Shown in pieces: positions 63,388 to 64,000 of a stretch of 64,000 nt of DNA. Numbering within the stretch: the first letter of the stretch is position 1; the number at the start of each line of letters is the position of its first letter. Origin of the DNA: Paracoccaceae bacterium. Lineage in GTDB: Bacteria > Pseudomonadota > Alphaproteobacteria > Rhodobacterales > Rhodobacteraceae. A program made the translations under genes and the position numbers. The notes under the pieces are model-generated. The model was not told where the DNA came from and did not search any database. It saw nothing but the letters and a program-made list of their open reading frames with translations. Location of the stretch: the NCBI GenBank assembly GCA_024742405.1, contig JANSYP010000004.1, positions 310,001 to 374,000 on the forward strand. The letters are read 5' to 3'.

Positions 63388-64000
63388 GAGGTCTGGGGGA
63401 GCGGTCTGCGCGAGAGCGCGATGAGCACCAGGCCGAGCACGATCATCGGCAGCGACAGGGTCTGGCCCATGGTGATGCCGAATTCGGCGCCGCCGAGCAC
63501 ATGCCCCCAGGGATTGTCGGGCGTGACGAATTGCGGATCCGCCTGGCGGAAGAGCTCCACGACGAAGCGTGCGAGCCCGTAGCCGAGGAAGAAGACCCCC
63601 GCGACGCGGCCCGGGAACTGCAGCGCGCGGCCACGATAGACCATCCAGAGCAGGACGAGGCCGAGCAGCAGCCCTTCGAGCCCGGCCTGATAGAGCTGCG
63701 AGGGGTGGCGGGCGCAGGGCACGGCCTCCCAGCCGGGGCAGTCCTGGGCGCGCGCGCCGGGAAAGATCACGCCCCAGGGCCGGTCGGTCGGGCGGCCCCA
63801 GAGCTCCGCGTTGATGAAGTTGGCGAGCCGCCCGAGCATCAGGCCAGGCGGGGTCGCGAGGGCCATCAGGTCGGCGAGCTGCAGCCGGGGGACGTTGTTC
63901 TTGCGCGCAAAGAGCCAGGCCGCGACGACCACACCCAACAGCCCGCCATGGAAGGCCATGCCGCCCTGCCAGACCTTGAGGATGTCGAGCGGGTGGGCGA
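63384..64000 (-). CDS. lgt: prolipoprotein diacylglyceryl transferase (5' end outside window)
   Basis: Lgt attaches diacylglycerol to the lipobox cysteine of prolipoproteins. The visible C-terminal part starts within the conserved [20 protein letters not shown], followed by [20 protein letters not shown] (Lgt signature with essential Arg and Glu), [16 protein letters not shown] and the C-terminal helices ([17 protein letters not shown]). The start codon lies beyond base 64000. An internal ATG at 63959 would miss the conserved HPLDI segment. First visible gene of lgt-midA-pgeF on the minus strand. Confidence 0.94.
   Translation of the reverse strand, partial: AHPLDILKVWQGGMAFHGGLLGVVVAAWLFARKNNVPRLQLADLMALATPPGLMLGRLANFINAELWGRPTDRPWGVIFPGARAQDCPGWEAVPCARHPSQLYQAGLEGLLLGLVLLWMVYRGRALQFPGRVAGVFFLGYGLARFVVELFRQADPQFVTPDNPWGHVLGGAEFGITMGQTLSLPMIVLGLVLIALSRRPLPQTS

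Overview
The window is a contiguous piece of a high-GC alphaproteobacterial chromosome, most likely Rhodobacterales (Roseobacter/Rhodobacter group). Evidence for this is the aapJQMP L-amino-acid transporter, the DUF1127 and DUF1150 proteins, an ATP12-type ATPase chaperone, a VPLPA-CTERM protein, an FnrL-type box, a CIRCE element on groESL and a ROSE-type leader on a small heat-shock gene. Coding density is high, and I see no insertion sequence, prophage, CRISPR array, tRNA or rRNA. The two edge genes (an alpha/beta hydrolase and lgt) are cut by the window.

Layout: 1-6.1 kb is the end of the spc/alpha ribosomal region (rplO, secY, adk, rpsM, rpsK, rpoA, rplQ), closed by a strong terminator. 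6.2-11 kb has a VOC-family gene and the overlapping set rarA-crcB-rluC-HAD phosphatase-ATP12. 11.2-15.7 kb is aapJQMP. 15.7-17.4 kb has a SixA-like phosphatase and a lipase-fold protein lacking its nucleophile serine. 17.4-29.5 kb reads as a lactate/pyruvate island: FCD-GntR regulator, TRAP transporter (P, Q, M), quinone-dependent D-lactate dehydrogenase, then pyruvate dehydrogenase aceE-aceF-lpd with a second lipoyl domain fused to E3.

29.5-34.7 kb is mixed envelope and lipid metabolism (PQQ-type sugar dehydrogenase, KAS III-like synthase, metallo-beta-lactamase-fold hydrolase, ceramidase-like membrane protein, di-haem peroxidase under an FNR box). 34.9-39.9 kb has gatC-gatA, an Excalibur lipoprotein, an AmpD-like amidase, the RNase P RNA, rpmG and an acetyltransferase. 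40-47.2 kb has a VPLPA-CTERM protein, a Bax-inhibitor-1 protein, DUF1127, LysR, a quinone oxidoreductase, an XRE regulator behind a textbook sigma-54 promoter, and a HisN-like phosphatase overlapping 8-oxoguanine deaminase. 47.3-51.8 kb has a secreted unknown, a five-repeat DUF1217 protein and a divergent LysR/TauE pair. 52-54 kb is groESL. 54-64 kb is housekeeping (GNAT, EamA, Nudix, purEK, YdcH, Hsp20-DUF1150, trxB, Lrp, pgeF, midA, lgt).

The most rewarding signals are regulatory: a predicted heat-shock promoter plus ROSE-like RNA thermometer in front of hsp20; a sigma-54 promoter with upstream repeats before an XRE regulator; an FNR box before the cytochrome c peroxidase; and repeat sets upstream of aceE, rplQ, dctP and the VPLPA-CTERM gene. 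Among proteins, the serine-less lipase fold, the five-repeat DUF1217 protein and the tandem ribbon-helix-helix-like protein stand out. I did not find a clearly new multi-gene defence or biosynthetic system.
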